From contig NZ_BEWP01000004.1 of the NCBI RefSeq assembly GCF_002723995.1, positions 62,001-126,000 on the forward strand: DNA of 64,000 nt, written 5' to 3'. The stretch is from Gluconobacter kondonii (GTDB taxonomy: Bacteria; Pseudomonadota; Alphaproteobacteria; Acetobacterales; Acetobacteraceae). Below the pieces are notes generated by a model. That model was not told the DNA's origin, made no database searches, and was given only the letters and a program-made list of their open reading frames with translations. Positions 1 through 7,867 of the stretch are shown here, piece by piece (position 1 is the first letter of the stretch; each line of letters opens with the position of its first letter). The position numbers were made by a program, and so were the translations under genes.

Positions 1-126
1 GCCGACAATCTCGGCGCGCTGGGCTGGCGTGAAAGACGTGGCCGGAGCCGCCAGAGCCTGTCCGCCCACAAGAAAGGCCATTCCGGCAACAACAGCAGAC
101 GCCGTGGCAAGCAGATGGTGTTTCAA
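1..126 (-). CDS. DsbA-like thiol-disulfide oxidoreductase, N-terminus only (partial)
   Basis: Reading leftward, a TTG at 124-126 opens a frame that stays open to base 1. It encodes about 42 residues: a basic start (KHH), a hydrophobic stretch, an Ala-rich cleavage region (QALAAPA) and then FTPAQRAEIVG. That last segment resembles the region after the signal peptide of DsbA/27-kDa outer-membrane-type thioredoxin-fold proteins. The thioredoxin fold and its CXXC lie outside the window, so the family call is an inference. TTG is preferred because GGAG sits 7 bases upstream; an in-frame ATG at 178-180 would add 18 residues that spoil the signal peptide. It diverges from the gamma-glutamyltransferase-like gene. 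Confidence 0.55.
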   Translation of the reverse strand, partial: MKHHLLATASAVVAGMAFLVGGQALAAPATSFTPAQRAEIVG

Positions 127-358
127 TGGAAAGCTCCGGATCAGCTGAAAGAAAAACAGGACGTCTGATCCATACGCCATAAAGAACGTCCACCGCAAAG
201 AGAAGACACCAACTCGCCCCTCCCACAAACAGCAGATAACCGTTATGAGGGAACAAGAGCCGGAACCGGACCCACGGCGCAGACCCGTCTGCCCGCGCCC
301 GTCCTCCGCAAAGGCCACGAGGCCGGACAGTCGTGACCAGACATTGGAGAAACGCCAG

Positions 359-1777
359 GTGGCGCATCGTCAGCACCAGATTTCCACCCCGGACGCCACA
401 CAGACCCGTCGCATCGCGTCCCGTCTCCCGGCCTCACTGATGGCCTCGGTGGCCTCGGGCCTCCTTCTGGGCGCCTGCTCGTGGATCCCGGGCTCCCACC
501 TCGTGGGCATCAACGAAACAGCCGCCCCCGCAGGCGGCAGCATCGGCACGGTCGTCGCCGACGAGCCCCAGGCCGCGCTGGTCGGCCATGACGTGCTGGC
601 CCGCGGCGGCAACGCCGCCGATGCCGCAACCGCCACGGCCCTCGCCCTCGGCGTTACCCTGCCCTCCCGCGCTTCCTATGGCGGCGGCGGAGCGTGCCTG
701 ATCAGCCGCCCCGGCGAAGCGGCGCAGTCCATTTCCTTCCTGCCCCGCCCCGGCACCAGCAAAGGCGCCGACCGCCCGGCCGGCACACCTGCCAGCTTCC
801 GTGGCCTGTATCTGATGCAGCTCCATTACGGGACGGTGGAGTTCAACGATCTGATCGCCCCGGCCCTGAATCTCGCCAGCAGCGGCATCACCGTTAGCCG
901 CGCTCTGGCGACCGATCTGGCTGCTGTCCGCACGGCCCTTCTCGCGGATGAAAGTGCGCGCACGATTTTCGGACGCGGCGAAGCCAACACGCTCGCCGCC
1001 GGCGACAGTCTAGCCCAGCCCCGCCTCGCAGGCTTCTTAGAGCGCATCCGCGTCGCAGGCGTCGGCGACCTCTATAACGGCGCCCTCGCCGACGTTTACG
1101 TCACTGCCGCCCAGAAAGCGGGCGGCGGCCTGAACGACGACGACATGCGACAGACCCTCCCCGTCCAGACGGACGCCCTGACGACCCATCAGGGCGGCAT
1201 AAACGCCGCGTTCCTCGCCCCGCCCGCCGATGGCGGCCTCGGCGCGGCAATCCGATACACGACGGGCGCCTCCGCACAGGGCGCTGTCGCCGCATGGCGC
1301 GCCTCGGGTAACACGACCCTCGCCGCCGCTCAGGCAGCCCTCGACAGCGGCCGTTCCGGCAACGGCAGCCTGCCGTCCCTTCCGGCTTCGACGTCCTTCG
1401 TCGTGACGGACCATTCGGGCATGGCGGTCGCCTGCGCCCTGAGTGAAAATAACCTGTTCGGAACAGGTCGTATCGCTGGCAGCACCGGCGTTGTCCTCAG
1501 CGCTTCCCCGGCTCGCACACCACAGCCCCTGCTCTCCGCTGCAATCCTGCGTGACCAGCGCAGTCTGCGTGCCGTCATCGCCGCTTCGGGGCAGAATGAA
1601 GCCGCGGATGCCGTCGGAGACGCAGCCCGCGCCGCCGCCCATGACGCCCCGATCCCCCATGAAGGCGCCGGTCGCATCAACGCGATTGTCTGCCACGGCG
1701 ACGATTCGTGCCGCGGCGTCACCGATCCCCGCGCCGCAGGCCTTGCGGCAGGCACGACAAACGACAGCACCCACTAA
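359..1777 (+). CDS. Short gamma-glutamyltransferase-like lipoprotein
   Basis: About 472 residues from GTG 359, chosen because GGAGA lies about 9 bases upstream; an in-frame ATG at 245 would add an unlikely basic leader. The N-terminus has arginines, a hydrophobic core and the lipobox LLLGAC, so the protein is probably lipidated and periplasm-facing. Family landmarks are TVVADEPQAA, an ARGGNAADAA segment and a glycine cluster (SYGGGG), as in the N-terminal part of gamma-glutamyltranspeptidases. It is roughly 100 residues shorter than typical enzymes. Where they have the processing site (catalytic Thr, then Thr-His), this protein reads STSFVVTD, which by eye puts Ser at the nucleophile position. 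It may be a divergent Ntn-hydrolase or an inactive relative. A strong terminator follows. Confidence 0.7.
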   Translation: MAHRQHQISTPDATQTRRIASRLPASLMASVASGLLLGACSWIPGSHLVGINETAAPAGGSIGTVVADEPQAALVGHDVLARGGNAADAATATALALGVTLPSRASYGGGGACLISRPGEAAQSISFLPRPGTSKGADRPAGTPASFRGLYLMQLHYGTVEFNDLIAPALNLASSGITVSRALATDLAAVRTALLADESARTIFGRGEANTLAAGDSLAQPRLAGFLERIRVAGVGDLYNGALADVYVTAAQKAGGGLNDDDMRQTLPVQTDALTTHQGGINAAFLAPPADGGLGAAIRYTTGASAQGAVAAWRASGNTTLAAAQAALDSGRSGNGSLPSLPASTSFVVTDHSGMAVACALSENNLFGTGRIAGSTGVVLSASPARTPQPLLSAAILRDQRSLRAVIAASGQNEAADAVGDAARAAAHDAPIPHEGAGRINAIVCHGDDSCRGVTDPRAAGLAAGTTNDSTH

Positions 1778-1779
1778 CA

Positions 1780-1817
1780 AAAAAGCCCCGCCGTTTTGTG
1801 AAACGGCGGGGCTTTTT
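1780..1817. terminator. Bidirectional intrinsic terminator between the GGT-like gene and fliP
   Basis: A perfect 12-bp GC-rich stem (1785-1796 with 1801-1812) and a 4-base TGTG loop are flanked by an A-run on the left and a T-run on the right. It can therefore stop transcription in both directions. It begins 2 bases after the stop of the GGT-like gene and lies 12 bases beyond the fliP stop on the other strand. Confidence 0.9.
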
Positions 1818-1829
1818 CATCTCTGGACC

Positions 1830-2597
1830 CTATCCGGTAAAACTTCGCACCAGACTTCCCGCCACCAGTGACCATCCGTCAACAACCACGAAAAAGATCA
1901 GCTTGAACGGAAGCGACACGGTACTCGGCGGCAGCATCATCATGCCAAGGCTCATCAACACGCTGGACACCACCAGATCGATGACCAGAAACGGCAGATA
2001 GAGCAGAAATCCCATCTCAAAACCGCGCCGCAACTCCCCGATCATGAAGGCCGGCACCAACACACGCCAAGGCGTATCGCCAATCTTCGCAGGCGGCTTT
2101 TCATGCGCAATATTGAGGAACGTCGCCACATCCGCAGGCCGCGCCGTCACCGCCATGAAGTCATGAAACGGCTGGGCCGCAGCCGTCAGCCCCTCCATTT
2201 CCCCAACACGCCCCGCCATCATCGGCTCGATCCCGGCATCCCACGACTTCTGAAGCGTCGGCTGCATCACGAACAGCGTCAGAAACAGCGACAGCCCGAT
2301 CAAAACCGTATTGGGCGGCGTTCCCTGCGCGCCAAGCGCACTGCGCAACAGCGACAGAACAATCACGATCCGTGTAAACGCCGTAATCATCACCAGCAGG
2401 CTCGGCGCCAGAGAGAGAACCGTAATCAGCGCCGTAAGCTGCACCAGACGACTGGTCGTCCCAGCCCCCCCGTTCGCTCCGTTCTGCCCCAGATCAATGC
2501 TCACGGCCTGCGCATGCGCCAGAGACGGCACACACACACACGTCAGCAGCATCACAAACGGCAAAAAGGCTCCAAACCGCATCAGAGCCTGCCTCAT
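1830..2597 (-). CDS. fliP: Flagellar type III export gate protein FliP
   Basis: 255 residues. A cleavable signal peptide (about residues 1-29, ending AHA-Q) is followed by the FliP core: several membrane segments, the conserved loop around TRIVIVLSLLRSALG, the family signature PAFMIGELRRGFEMGF, and the C-terminal hydrophobic region containing SLGMMMLPP. With FliQ and FliR, FliP forms the inner-membrane export gate through which rod, hook and filament subunits pass. Its start overlaps the stop of the upstream fliO by 4 bases (ATGA), showing translational coupling. fliQ and fliR lie on the opposite strand in the diverging operon. Confidence 0.97.
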   Translation of the reverse strand: MRQALMRFGAFLPFVMLLTCVCVPSLAHAQAVSIDLGQNGANGGAGTTSRLVQLTALITVLSLAPSLLVMITAFTRIVIVLSLLRSALGAQGTPPNTVLIGLSLFLTLFVMQPTLQKSWDAGIEPMMAGRVGEMEGLTAAAQPFHDFMAVTARPADVATFLNIAHEKPPAKIGDTPWRVLVPAFMIGELRRGFEMGFLLYLPFLVIDLVVSSVLMSLGMMMLPPSTVSLPFKLIFFVVVDGWSLVAGSLVRSFTG

Positions 2598-2899
2598 GCC
2601 ACGTCCTCCACAGCGGAGTCATCCAGCGCCGAGGCAAACGTCTCCCGCTCCGTCCAGTCCATCAGGATGTCCTGATTGCCCCCCGTCAGAACCAGAATTT
2701 CCCGCGTGCCATACCGCACAACCGAAAGACGCCGCGTCCGGTCGAGCGCCATCTGCCCCACCAGCGACAACCCAGCCTGCCCACCCCGCGCACCGCTCTT
2801 TTTCTGCTCCAGAAACCGCAACAGGGGCCGGCTACAGAAAATCAGCACAACAATGAAAATCAACGCGGCAATCGCGTTCGCACATTCATGCAGGGTCAT
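2594..2899 (-). CDS. fliO: Flagellar biosynthesis protein FliO
   Basis: 101 residues: one N-terminal membrane helix (about 10-30), then a cytoplasmic domain with the FliO pattern (RLSVVRYGTREILVLTGG, then ILMDW). FliO is a small scaffold needed for stable assembly of the FliP ring in the flagellar export gate. It is the first gene of a two-gene minus-strand unit with fliP. Its upstream region is the divergent 225-bp interval that holds the CtrA-type box. Low sequence conservation in this family keeps the call slightly below certain, but position and size fit well. Confidence 0.88.
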   Translation of the reverse strand: MTLHECANAIAALIFIVVLIFCSRPLLRFLEQKKSGARGGQAGLSLVGQMALDRTRRLSVVRYGTREILVLTGGNQDILMDWTERETFASALDDSAVEDVA

Positions 2900-2941
2900 A
2901 GGTCAGTCATCCTCATTCCCCAGCATGATGCCCAAGATCGG

Positions 2942-2956
2942 TTAATGACCGCTTAA
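2942..2956. promoter_or_regulatory. CtrA-type box TTAA-N7-TTAA between fliO and flgB
   Basis: The bases read TTAA-TGACCGC-TTAA, an exact match to the full CtrA recognition pattern known from Caulobacter and other alphaproteobacteria. It lies 43 bp upstream of fliO and 169 bp upstream of flgB, where it could serve either flagellar operon. CtrA activates class II flagellar genes in that lineage. No ctrA gene is in the window, so use by CtrA is inferred. Confidence 0.65.
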
Positions 2957-3124
2957 TTGACGACGAATTTCACGCAGGCGGCGGACGGCACTCCCCAAAA
3001 CAGGCGATGCATATCGGTCGCCCACTCCCGAATCTGCGGCTCAGGCAACCATTTATTAAAGATTTCACGCCATCATGCCCCTCGCCGGCATTTTCCCGGT
3101 TCCTGCATGACGGAGACTGTCGCG

Positions 3125-3517
3125 ATGCGTAACATCGACTCAACAAGCGCAGGCGGCACCGATCTCTTTTCTCTGGGCCGTGACCGCATGAACTGGCTTC
3201 AGGCCCGTCAGCAGGTGCTGGCTGGCAACATCGCCAATTCTGACACACCGGACTATCAGGCCAAAGACGTCTCCCCGTTCGAAGCCGCTCTGGGCGAATT
3301 CGACATCACACCCACCGTCACGCAGCCCAATCATATCGGATACACCGCCTCCGGCGCGCACGTCATTGAAACGTCGTCGGAACAGTCTCTGGACGGAAAC
3401 CAGATCTCTCTGGACCAGCAGATGGAACAGGTCGCGGATGTGAACGACCAGCAGCACCTCGCTGTAAACGTCTATTCCAAATATCTGAGCATGTTCCAGA
3501 CAGCGCTCGGCAAATAA
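3125..3517 (+). CDS. flgB: Flagellar basal-body rod protein FlgB
   Basis: 130 residues from ATG 3125, supported by GGAG 9 bases upstream; an in-frame ATG at 3107 is less well placed. The N-terminal rod motif is present (ARQQVLAGNIANSDTPDYQAKDV), as is the C-terminal amphipathic helix ending YLSMFQTALGK, which pairs with the N-terminus in axial proteins. FlgB forms the proximal rod above the MS ring. First gene of flgB-flgC-fliE-fliQ-fliR-flhB, with 13 bases between it and flgC. Confidence 0.95.
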   Translation: MRNIDSTSAGGTDLFSLGRDRMNWLQARQQVLAGNIANSDTPDYQAKDVSPFEAALGEFDITPTVTQPNHIGYTASGAHVIETSSEQSLDGNQISLDQQMEQVADVNDQQHLAVNVYSKYLSMFQTALGK

Positions 3518-3530
3518 AGGACGCTGACGG

Positions 3531-3938
3531 ATGAACCTGTCCACCACCATTGGTATTTCCGCAAGCGGCATGGACGCACAGTCCCAGCGCCTGCGTATTG
3601 TTGCGGAAAACCTCGCTAACCAGGATACGACCGGCTCCCAGCCGGGCGCTGATCCCTATCGTCGCAAAACCATCACCTTTGCCGAACAGGTGGACAACGA
3701 AAGCGGTGCCTCGACCGTCGGCATCCAGAATGTCGGTCAGGACATGTCGGATTTCGACACCCGTTACGACCCGTCCCATCCCGCCGCCGACGAGCGCGGC
3801 TACGTCAAGGTTTCCAACGTGGATTCCATGACCGAGATGATGGACATGCGCGAAGCCGAGCGCTCTTACGAAGCCAACCTGAACGCCATGCAGAGCAGCC
3901 GGACCATGCTGTCCCGCACGCTCGACCTGCTGAAGTAA
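3531..3938 (+). CDS. flgC: Flagellar basal-body rod protein FlgC
   Basis: 135 residues, normal FlgC length. It starts with the rod-protein signature (TIGISASGMDAQSQRLRIVAENLANQDTTG) and continues with PYRRKTITF, typical of FlgC. It ends with the heptad-rich helix AMQSSRTMLSRTLDLLK found in axial proteins. It is a proximal rod component exported by the flagellar type III system. It sits between flgB and fliE in the usual order, with 5 bases separating it from fliE. Confidence 0.96.
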   Translation: MNLSTTIGISASGMDAQSQRLRIVAENLANQDTTGSQPGADPYRRKTITFAEQVDNESGASTVGIQNVGQDMSDFDTRYDPSHPAADERGYVKVSNVDSMTEMMDMREAERSYEANLNAMQSSRTMLSRTLDLLK

Positions 3939-3943
3939 CCCAG

Positions 3944-4291
3944 ATGCTCACCTCCCTTTCCCACGCCCATAACGCCTACGCCGTCCAGAGCCTCCAGAGC
4001 CGCCTCGAAAGCGTTACGGACGATATCGCAGACGGCATTCAGAGTGCCTCCGCAACAGGCAGCAGCAGTTCGGGCACAGATTTTGGGTCTGTCCTGTCCC
4101 AGTCCGTCAACAGCGTGATCGACAGCGGTCATGATGCTGAAGCCAAGGCCGCTCAGGGCCTCACAGGCGGTGGCGACATGACCCAGATCGTCACCGCCAT
4201 TTCAAACGCGCAGCTTGCCCTGCAGACCACGACTGTGATCCGTGACCGCATGGTGCAGGCGTATCAGGACGTGATGAAAATGACGATCTGA
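3944..4291 (+). CDS. fliE: Flagellar hook-basal body adaptor FliE
   Basis: 115 residues. The C-terminal half has the FliE signature: TDFGSVLSQSVNSV, then AKAAQGL, then MTQIVTAISNAQLALQTTTVIRDRMVQAYQDVMKM. FliE links the MS ring and export gate to the rod and is exported early. The first 45 residues are Ser-rich and less conserved. It sits directly behind flgC, and fliQ begins two bases after its stop, so the three are clearly one transcription unit. Confidence 0.95.
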   Translation: MLTSLSHAHNAYAVQSLQSRLESVTDDIADGIQSASATGSSSSGTDFGSVLSQSVNSVIDSGHDAEAKAAQGLTGGGDMTQIVTAISNAQLALQTTTVIRDRMVQAYQDVMKMTI

Positions 4292-4293
4292 CC

Positions 4294-4566
4294 ATGCAAG
4301 CCATCGATCTCGGTGCCATTCTTGAGCAGACGTTCATTGTTGCTCTCAAACTGAGCGCCCCTGCCCTGCTGACCGCACTCGGCGTTGGTCTTCTGGTCTC
4401 CCTCATACAGGCCGTGACCCAACTCAACGAAGCCACGCTGTCCTTTGTTCCAAAGGTTCTCGCCATCGGGGCCGTCATGGTGATGGCAGGGTCCTTCATG
4501 ACCGCGACCCTCATCGGCTTTGCCCGGCACCTTTTCGATCAGCTCATTCTTGTCGGCACGACCTGA
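4294..4566 (+). CDS. fliQ: Flagellar export gate protein FliQ
   Basis: 90 residues, two membrane helices (about 15-40 and 55-75), the standard FliQ architecture. Conserved stretches are LSAPALLTALGVGLLVSLIQAVTQLNEATL and FVPK. Four copies of FliQ join FliP and FliR in the export-gate complex. It follows fliE by two bases. The 59 bp before fliR contain no recognisable gene. Confidence 0.95.
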   Translation: MQAIDLGAILEQTFIVALKLSAPALLTALGVGLLVSLIQAVTQLNEATLSFVPKVLAIGAVMVMAGSFMTATLIGFARHLFDQLILVGTT

Positions 4567-4625
4567 GCTTGCCGCCCTTCAGACCCGGATTTGACTGACA
4601 TGCGTGCGCTCAAAGAAACCGTCCT

Positions 4626-5480
4626 GTGAACATGGGTCTTGTCGATACAGCAGCCCCTATAGCGCTTCAGGGTCTTGATCTCAGCGGCCCGGTTCTGAGC
4701 GTCTGGGCCCTCGCCTTCGTACTGGTTCTCTCCCGTACTGGCGGGGTCGTCATGCTCATGCCGGGCGTTGGCGAACAGTCCATGCCGATGATGGTCCGCG
4801 CCGGATGCGCCATCACGCTGACGGTCCTGCTCCTTCCGCTCGTCGCCCCCTTACTCATGCAGACACATCTGGACGCCCTCGCGCCCATCGGCCTGTGCGG
4901 TATGATTGCCGTCGAACTTTTCGCGGGGGTTCTGATCGGCTGGATGGCCCGACTGATCTGCATGGCCCTGCCAATTGCCGGTCAGATCATCGCAGTCTGC
5001 ATGGGAATTTCCAGCGTCCTTCAGCCCGATCCGGATCTGGGCTCCGGCAGTTCCGCTCCCGCCCGTTTCCTCAACCTGCTGGCGCCGCTCGTACTGCTCG
5101 TAACGGGGGCCTATATTCTGCCCATCCGCGCCATCCTCGGCAGCTATACCCTCATTCCTCCCGGTGGCACGCTTCTCCTTGCCAATACACATGCACACGG
5201 GAACCTGCTGGACGACTCCGCACAGGGCATCATCCAGCTCACAGAGCACAGCTTCGCTCTGGGACTAGAACTCAGCGCCCCTTTCCTGATCCTGTCCCTC
5301 GTCTGGCAGGGCATGCTGGGCATCATGACGCGCCTGCTGCCGACGCTACAGATCTACAACGCCGCCAGCCCCCTGCAACTTCTGGGCGGCATCGCCCTTC
5401 TCGGCCTCACCCTCCGCACCATGATCGCCATCTGGCAGGGACAGGCCTTCGACGTCCTCCGGGCTCTTCCGGGTCTCTGA
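4626..5480 (+). CDS. fliR: Flagellar export gate protein FliR
   Basis: 284 residues, normal FliR size, with six or more hydrophobic segments. Typical regions are the N-terminal FVLVLSRTGGVVMLMPGVG and the central GVLIGWMARLICMALPIAGQIIAVCMGISS. FliR is the single-copy subunit that plugs the FliP/FliQ export gate. GTG 4626 and ATG 4632 are both possible starts, and neither has a strong ribosome binding site, so expression may rely on coupling. flhB begins 3 bases after the stop. Confidence 0.95.
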   Translation: MNMGLVDTAAPIALQGLDLSGPVLSVWALAFVLVLSRTGGVVMLMPGVGEQSMPMMVRAGCAITLTVLLLPLVAPLLMQTHLDALAPIGLCGMIAVELFAGVLIGWMARLICMALPIAGQIIAVCMGISSVLQPDPDLGSGSSAPARFLNLLAPLVLLVTGAYILPIRAILGSYTLIPPGGTLLLANTHAHGNLLDDSAQGIIQLTEHSFALGLELSAPFLILSLVWQGMLGIMTRLLPTLQIYNAASPLQLLGGIALLGLTLRTMIAIWQGQAFDVLRALPGL

Positions 5481-5483
5481 ACC

Positions 5484-6560
5484 ATGGCTGATTCCGACGA
5501 CAAAACAGAAGCCCCGTCAGCCCAGCGCCTTCAGAAAGCGCGCGAGGACGGCCAGATCGTCATGTCCCGCGAGGCCATGAGTTTTATGGCTCTTCTGGGA
5601 GGATTTGCGGGGATCTTCATGATCCTGCCCCATCTCGTGACGGATTTCGTCCACAGCATGAAGGCCCTCATGGCCAATGCAGGCACCGTCCCGATGGCGC
5701 AGGGCGGTTTGCTGAACAGTACAGATCACGCCATTGAAGCGGGCCTGTCTCTGGCCGTGCCAATGGCTGCCACCGTTGCTGCCCTCTGCCTCGCTGCCGG
5801 ATTTCTGCAAACAGGTTTCCTCATCCACCCCGGTTCATTGTTACCAAAATTCGAACGGGTCTCTCCCCTCGCTGGCTTCAAGCGCATCGCGGGCGGCGGA
5901 ACCCTGCCGGACACGTTCAAGGCTCTCGCAAAATTCGCCATCTTCGCCGCGGTTCTTTGGCACATTAGTAAAAACGCCATTCCAACCGCGTCACGAATGG
6001 TCGGGCTGGAACCCGGCCCCCTCCTGAAAATGATGACGGATCTCGGTTTCAGTGCTGCCGCCTCCATGATCGGCGCACAACTGCTGATCGCGGGCTTCGA
6101 TATTTTCTGGATGCGCTTTCGCCATATGTCCAAACTGAAAATGAGCCGCGAGGACCTCAAGGACGAGTATCGGAACACGGAAGGCGACCCCCATGTCAAA
6201 GGCCGCCAGAAGGCCCTGCGCGCCAAAGCCGCCAGACAACGCATGATGGCAGCCGTCAAGACAGCTACCGTCGTCGTTACCAATCCAACGCATTACGCAG
6301 TCGCTCTCGTTTACGAAAAAGGCATAGGCGGGGCACCAAAAATCGTTGCCAAAGGCATGGATGACGTCGCCGCCAAAATCAGGGAAATCGCACAGAAGAA
6401 CCGTGTGCCGATTGTGCCCAACCCGCCACTGGCCCGCGCCCTCTTCACCCTCCCGCTTGAAAGCGAAATTCCGGCCGAACATTTTAAAGTCGTCGCGACC
6501 ATCATCGCCTATGTGTGGAAACTAAAGCGCCCCGGAGGTCTCTCCCTCCCTCCGAAATAA
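5484..6560 (+). CDS. flhB: Flagellar export switch protein FlhB
   Basis: 358 residues. The N-terminal DDKTEAPSAQRLQKAREDGQ is the FlhB/YscU opening, followed by four membrane helices (about 30-220). The cytoplasmic domain carries the autocleavage motif NPTH (in VVTNPTHYAVAL), where FlhB cuts itself to switch export from rod/hook to filament proteins. Later landmarks are MDDVAAKIREIAQKNRVPIVPNPPLARAL and the final helix. It is the last gene of the flagellar operon. About 200 bp of non-coding sequence then lead to recA. Confidence 0.97.
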   Translation: MADSDDKTEAPSAQRLQKAREDGQIVMSREAMSFMALLGGFAGIFMILPHLVTDFVHSMKALMANAGTVPMAQGGLLNSTDHAIEAGLSLAVPMAATVAALCLAAGFLQTGFLIHPGSLLPKFERVSPLAGFKRIAGGGTLPDTFKALAKFAIFAAVLWHISKNAIPTASRMVGLEPGPLLKMMTDLGFSAAASMIGAQLLIAGFDIFWMRFRHMSKLKMSREDLKDEYRNTEGDPHVKGRQKALRAKAARQRMMAAVKTATVVVTNPTHYAVALVYEKGIGGAPKIVAKGMDDVAAKIREIAQKNRVPIVPNPPLARALFTLPLESEIPAEHFKVVATIIAYVWKLKRPGGLSLPPK

Positions 6561-6648
6561 ATCAGACCATCTGTTTTGAAAAAATCTTCCTCCAAAGCCC
6601 CTCGTCCCCTTGGCGTTTGAGACCATAAACATGATATGCCTCTCAGAA

Positions 6649-6663
6649 GAACGTTTTGAGAAC
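6649..6663 (+). promoter_or_regulatory. SOS box (LexA operator) upstream of recA
   Basis: GAAC-GTTTTGA-GAAC fits the GAAC-N7-GAAC LexA operator described for alphaproteobacteria. It lies 101 bp before the recA ATG, in the only stretch available for the recA promoter. This predicts DNA-damage induction of recA by LexA; lexA itself is not in the window. Confidence 0.8.
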
Positions 6664-6764
6664 ACAGGAAGGCGGTTGTCGTAACTGAGACGACACTTTG
6701 CGAGAATGGCTACCCGGTCTATCGTGGTTTCCAAACGCCAGCCCGAACCTATTGCGAGGATTGA

Positions 6765-7802
6765 ATGGACAAGACCAAGGCGCTTGAAGGCGCACTCAGC
6801 CAGATTGAGCGTGCTTTCGGCAAGGGCTCGATCATGCGCATGGGCCAGCGGCCAAAAGTGGAAACGAATGTGATTTCCACCGGCTCCATCGGGCTGGATA
6901 TCGCGCTTGGGATCGGCGGCATGCCCCGGGGCCGCATTGTTGAGATCTATGGCCCGGAAAGCTCGGGCAAGACCACACTTGCCCTGCATGTTCTGGCCGA
7001 AGCCCAGAAGAAGGGCGGCACCGTCGCCTTCATCGATGCTGAACATGCTCTTGACCCCAGCTACGCCCGCAAACTCGGCGTCAATATCGACGATCTTCTC
7101 CTGAGCCAGCCGGATGCCGGCGAACAGGCTCTGGAAATTGCCGATACGCTCGTCCGTTCCGGCGCCGTGGACGTTCTCGTCGTGGATTCCGTTGCGGCCC
7201 TCGTCCCGCGCGCCGAGCTTGAGGGCGACATGGGCGACAGCCATGTGGGTCTGCACGCGCGCCTCATGAGTCAGGCTCTCCGCAAGCTGACAGGAACGGT
7301 CTCGCGCTCCAACACGCTCGTGATCTTCCTCAACCAGATCCGCATGAAGATCGGCGTGATGTTCGGCAATCCGGAGACGACCACGGGCGGCAACGCTCTG
7401 AAGTTCTACTCCTCTATCCGCCTCGACATCCGCCGCATCGGGTCCATCAAGGACAAGGACGAGGTTGTCGGCAACCAGACCCGCGTCAAGGTCGTCAAGA
7501 ACAAGATGGCCCCCCCGTTCCGTCAGGTTGAATTCGACATCATGTATGGCGAAGGCATCAGCAAGATGGGCGAACTGCTCGATCTGGGTGTGAAGGGCAA
7601 CATCGTCGAGAAATCGGGCGCATGGTTCTCCTTCGACAGCCAGCGGATCGGTCAGGGACGTGAGAACGCCAAGCAGTTCCTTCGCGATCATCCGGAAATG
7701 TCGTCCGAAATCGAACGACGTATCCGGGCCGAAGCCGGTGTTCTCGCCGACGCCCTGATGACGGACCCCGAACCCGACGCAGACGGCGCTTCGGAAGACT
7801 GA
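6765..7802 (+). CDS. recA: RecA recombinase
   Basis: 345 residues. Walker A GPESSGKT is at about 63-70, followed by [10 protein letters not shown], the Walker B strand [38 protein letters not shown] (loop L2 region) and the C-terminal acidic tail. RecA forms filaments on single-stranded DNA for homologous recombination and stimulates LexA cleavage. GAGGA lies 6 bases before the ATG. It is transcribed alone: an SOS box and 200 bp of leader precede it, and a strong terminator follows. Confidence 0.99.
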   Translation: MDKTKALEGALSQIERAFGKGSIMRMGQRPKVETNVISTGSIGLDIALGIGGMPRGRIVEIYGPESSGKTTLALHVLAEAQKKGGTVAFIDAEHALDPSYARKLGVNIDDLLLSQPDAGEQALEIADTLVRSGAVDVLVVDSVAALVPRAELEGDMGDSHVGLHARLMSQALRKLTGTVSRSNTLVIFLNQIRMKIGVMFGNPETTTGGNALKFYSSIRLDIRRIGSIKDKDEVVGNQTRVKVVKNKMAPPFRQVEFDIMYGEGISKMGELLDLGVKGNIVEKSGAWFSFDSQRIGQGRENAKQFLRDHPEMSSEIERRIRAEAGVLADALMTDPEPDADGASED

Positions 7803-7806
7803 AACG

Positions 7807-7837
7807 AAAAAGGGCTCCCGTAACGGAGCCCTTTTTT
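7807..7837. terminator. Bidirectional intrinsic terminator after recA
   Basis: The stem GGGCTCC/GGAGCCC is extended by five A:T pairs (7807-7818 with 7825-7837), has a 6-base loop and ends in a run of six T. It lies between the convergent recA and ferritin-like genes and works on both strands. Confidence 0.92.
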
Positions 7838-7867
7838 ATGATCTGTCCTTCTGAGGAAGAGAAGCGT

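Noticed and set aside
1037-1780. Minus-strand open frame opposite the GGT-like gene
   Set aside because: It mirrors the coding strand without any recognisable motif and would run into the terminator at its start.
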